Shown here: one piece after another, positions 63,771 through 64,000 of the stretch
How positions within the stretch are numbered: position 1 is the stretch's first letter
Layout: the number at the start of each line of letters is the position of its first letter
NCBI GenBank assembly: GCA_031178065.1
Contig: JAPSJS010000007.1
Location: 17,255-81,254, forward strand
Direction of reading: 5' to 3'
DNA length: 64,000 nucleotides
Origin: Altererythrobacter sp.
GTDB taxonomy: Bacteria > Pseudomonadota > Alphaproteobacteria > Sphingomonadales > Sphingomonadaceae
Notes under the pieces: model-generated
Database searches by the model: none
What the model was told of the DNA's origin: nothing
The model's input: the letters and a program-made list of their open reading frames with translations, nothing else
Translations under genes and position numbers: made by a program

Positions 63771-64000
63771 TTAAAATCCGGTCGAAAGCGTGACCGCAAT
63801 GCCTCGGCCGGGCGCGGCGTCCCCTGCGATGCGCCAGCGGTAGTCGAGCGCCAGCCGGGCAGGCGCATCGCCGAGCGCGAGGTCGAGCGACGCCGTGGGG
63901 CCGACGTCGAGCCGCGCGGCGCCCTTCTGCGCCCCGGCCCAGACGCCGGCGCCCGCCCGCACTTCCGCAAGGTCGAATCGGGCGACTTCACCGTCGACCC
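63771..64000 (-). CDS. C-terminal end of a probable outer-membrane beta-barrel protein, cut by window edge
   Basis: The visible 76 codons (frame open to the window end) give amphipathic strands, such as ASLDLALGDAPARLALDYRW and GIAVTLSTGF, ending in Phe, the usual C-terminal signal for outer-membrane insertion. It could be the end of a long TPR-plus-barrel protein (NfrA/BcsC-like), but too little is present to name it. Upstream of TauE in the same direction, 44 bp apart. Confidence 0.6.
   Translation of the reverse strand, partial: VDGEVARFDLAEVRAGAGVWAGAQKGAARLDVGPTASLDLALGDAPARLALDYRWRIAGDAAPGRGIAVTLSTGF

Overview
The window is chromosomal DNA of a GC-rich alphaproteobacterium, most likely a member of the Sphingomonadales (Erythrobacteraceae-like). 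The signs are the argS-SPOR-nagZ-scpA-scpB-tatABC order, the ispH-thrB-rnhA order, a TauE/TIGR02186 pair, a STAS-fused MlaE, an ATP12-type F1 chaperone, a cpa/tad locus and large TonB-dependent receptors. Genes are densely packed, many joined by ATGA or GTGA overlaps. I see no rRNA, tRNA, CRISPR array, phage or insertion sequence. Apart from the two genes cut by the window edges, every gene I accept is intact.

Layout: 1-2820 holds the start of ilvA (edge-truncated), an exported amidohydrolase and a 76-residue exported membrane-anchored protein closed by a strong terminator. 3018-9522 (minus) is the argS, SPOR protein, nagZ, scpA, scpB, tatA, tatB, tatC run. 9592-15065 holds a lipoprotein, ispH, thrB, rnhA, a small DUF1508 gene, a DauA-like FAD dehydrogenase and an alpha/beta hydrolase. 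15157-22341 (plus) is a cpaA-B-C-D-E-tadB-tadC pilus locus that lacks the CpaF/TadA ATPase and pilin genes. 22376-25960 (minus) is a lipid-type module: thiolase, SDR, enoyl-CoA hydratase and a MarR regulator.

26103-36722 is the accessory part of the window. Two large divergent TonB-dependent receptors are flanked by three different 2-oxoglutarate/Fe(II) oxygenase-like proteins, two of them carrying TPR or Sel1-type repeats. Its receptor genes are visibly less GC-rich at third codon positions than the rest. I consider it the best candidate for an undescribed system, but its substrate is unknown.

36821-49802 returns to housekeeping and envelope genes: clpB behind a sigma-32-like promoter, a HerA-like ATPase, an exported M16 peptidase, small conserved proteins, gatCAB with an extra 46-codon membrane ORF stitched between gatA and gatB, an FKBP isomerase and rpsU. 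50015-53079 is a five-gene chain with four consecutive 4-bp overlaps (crcB, an RNA pseudouridine synthase, a HAD hydrolase, a small membrane protein, ATP12). 53110-56679 (minus) is an Mla-type lipid transporter. 56773-60226 is valS and queE, with a hairpin that buries the queE ribosome-binding site. 60253-64000 (minus) holds HerA, TIGR02186, TauE/SafE and the C-terminus of a probable outer-membrane protein.
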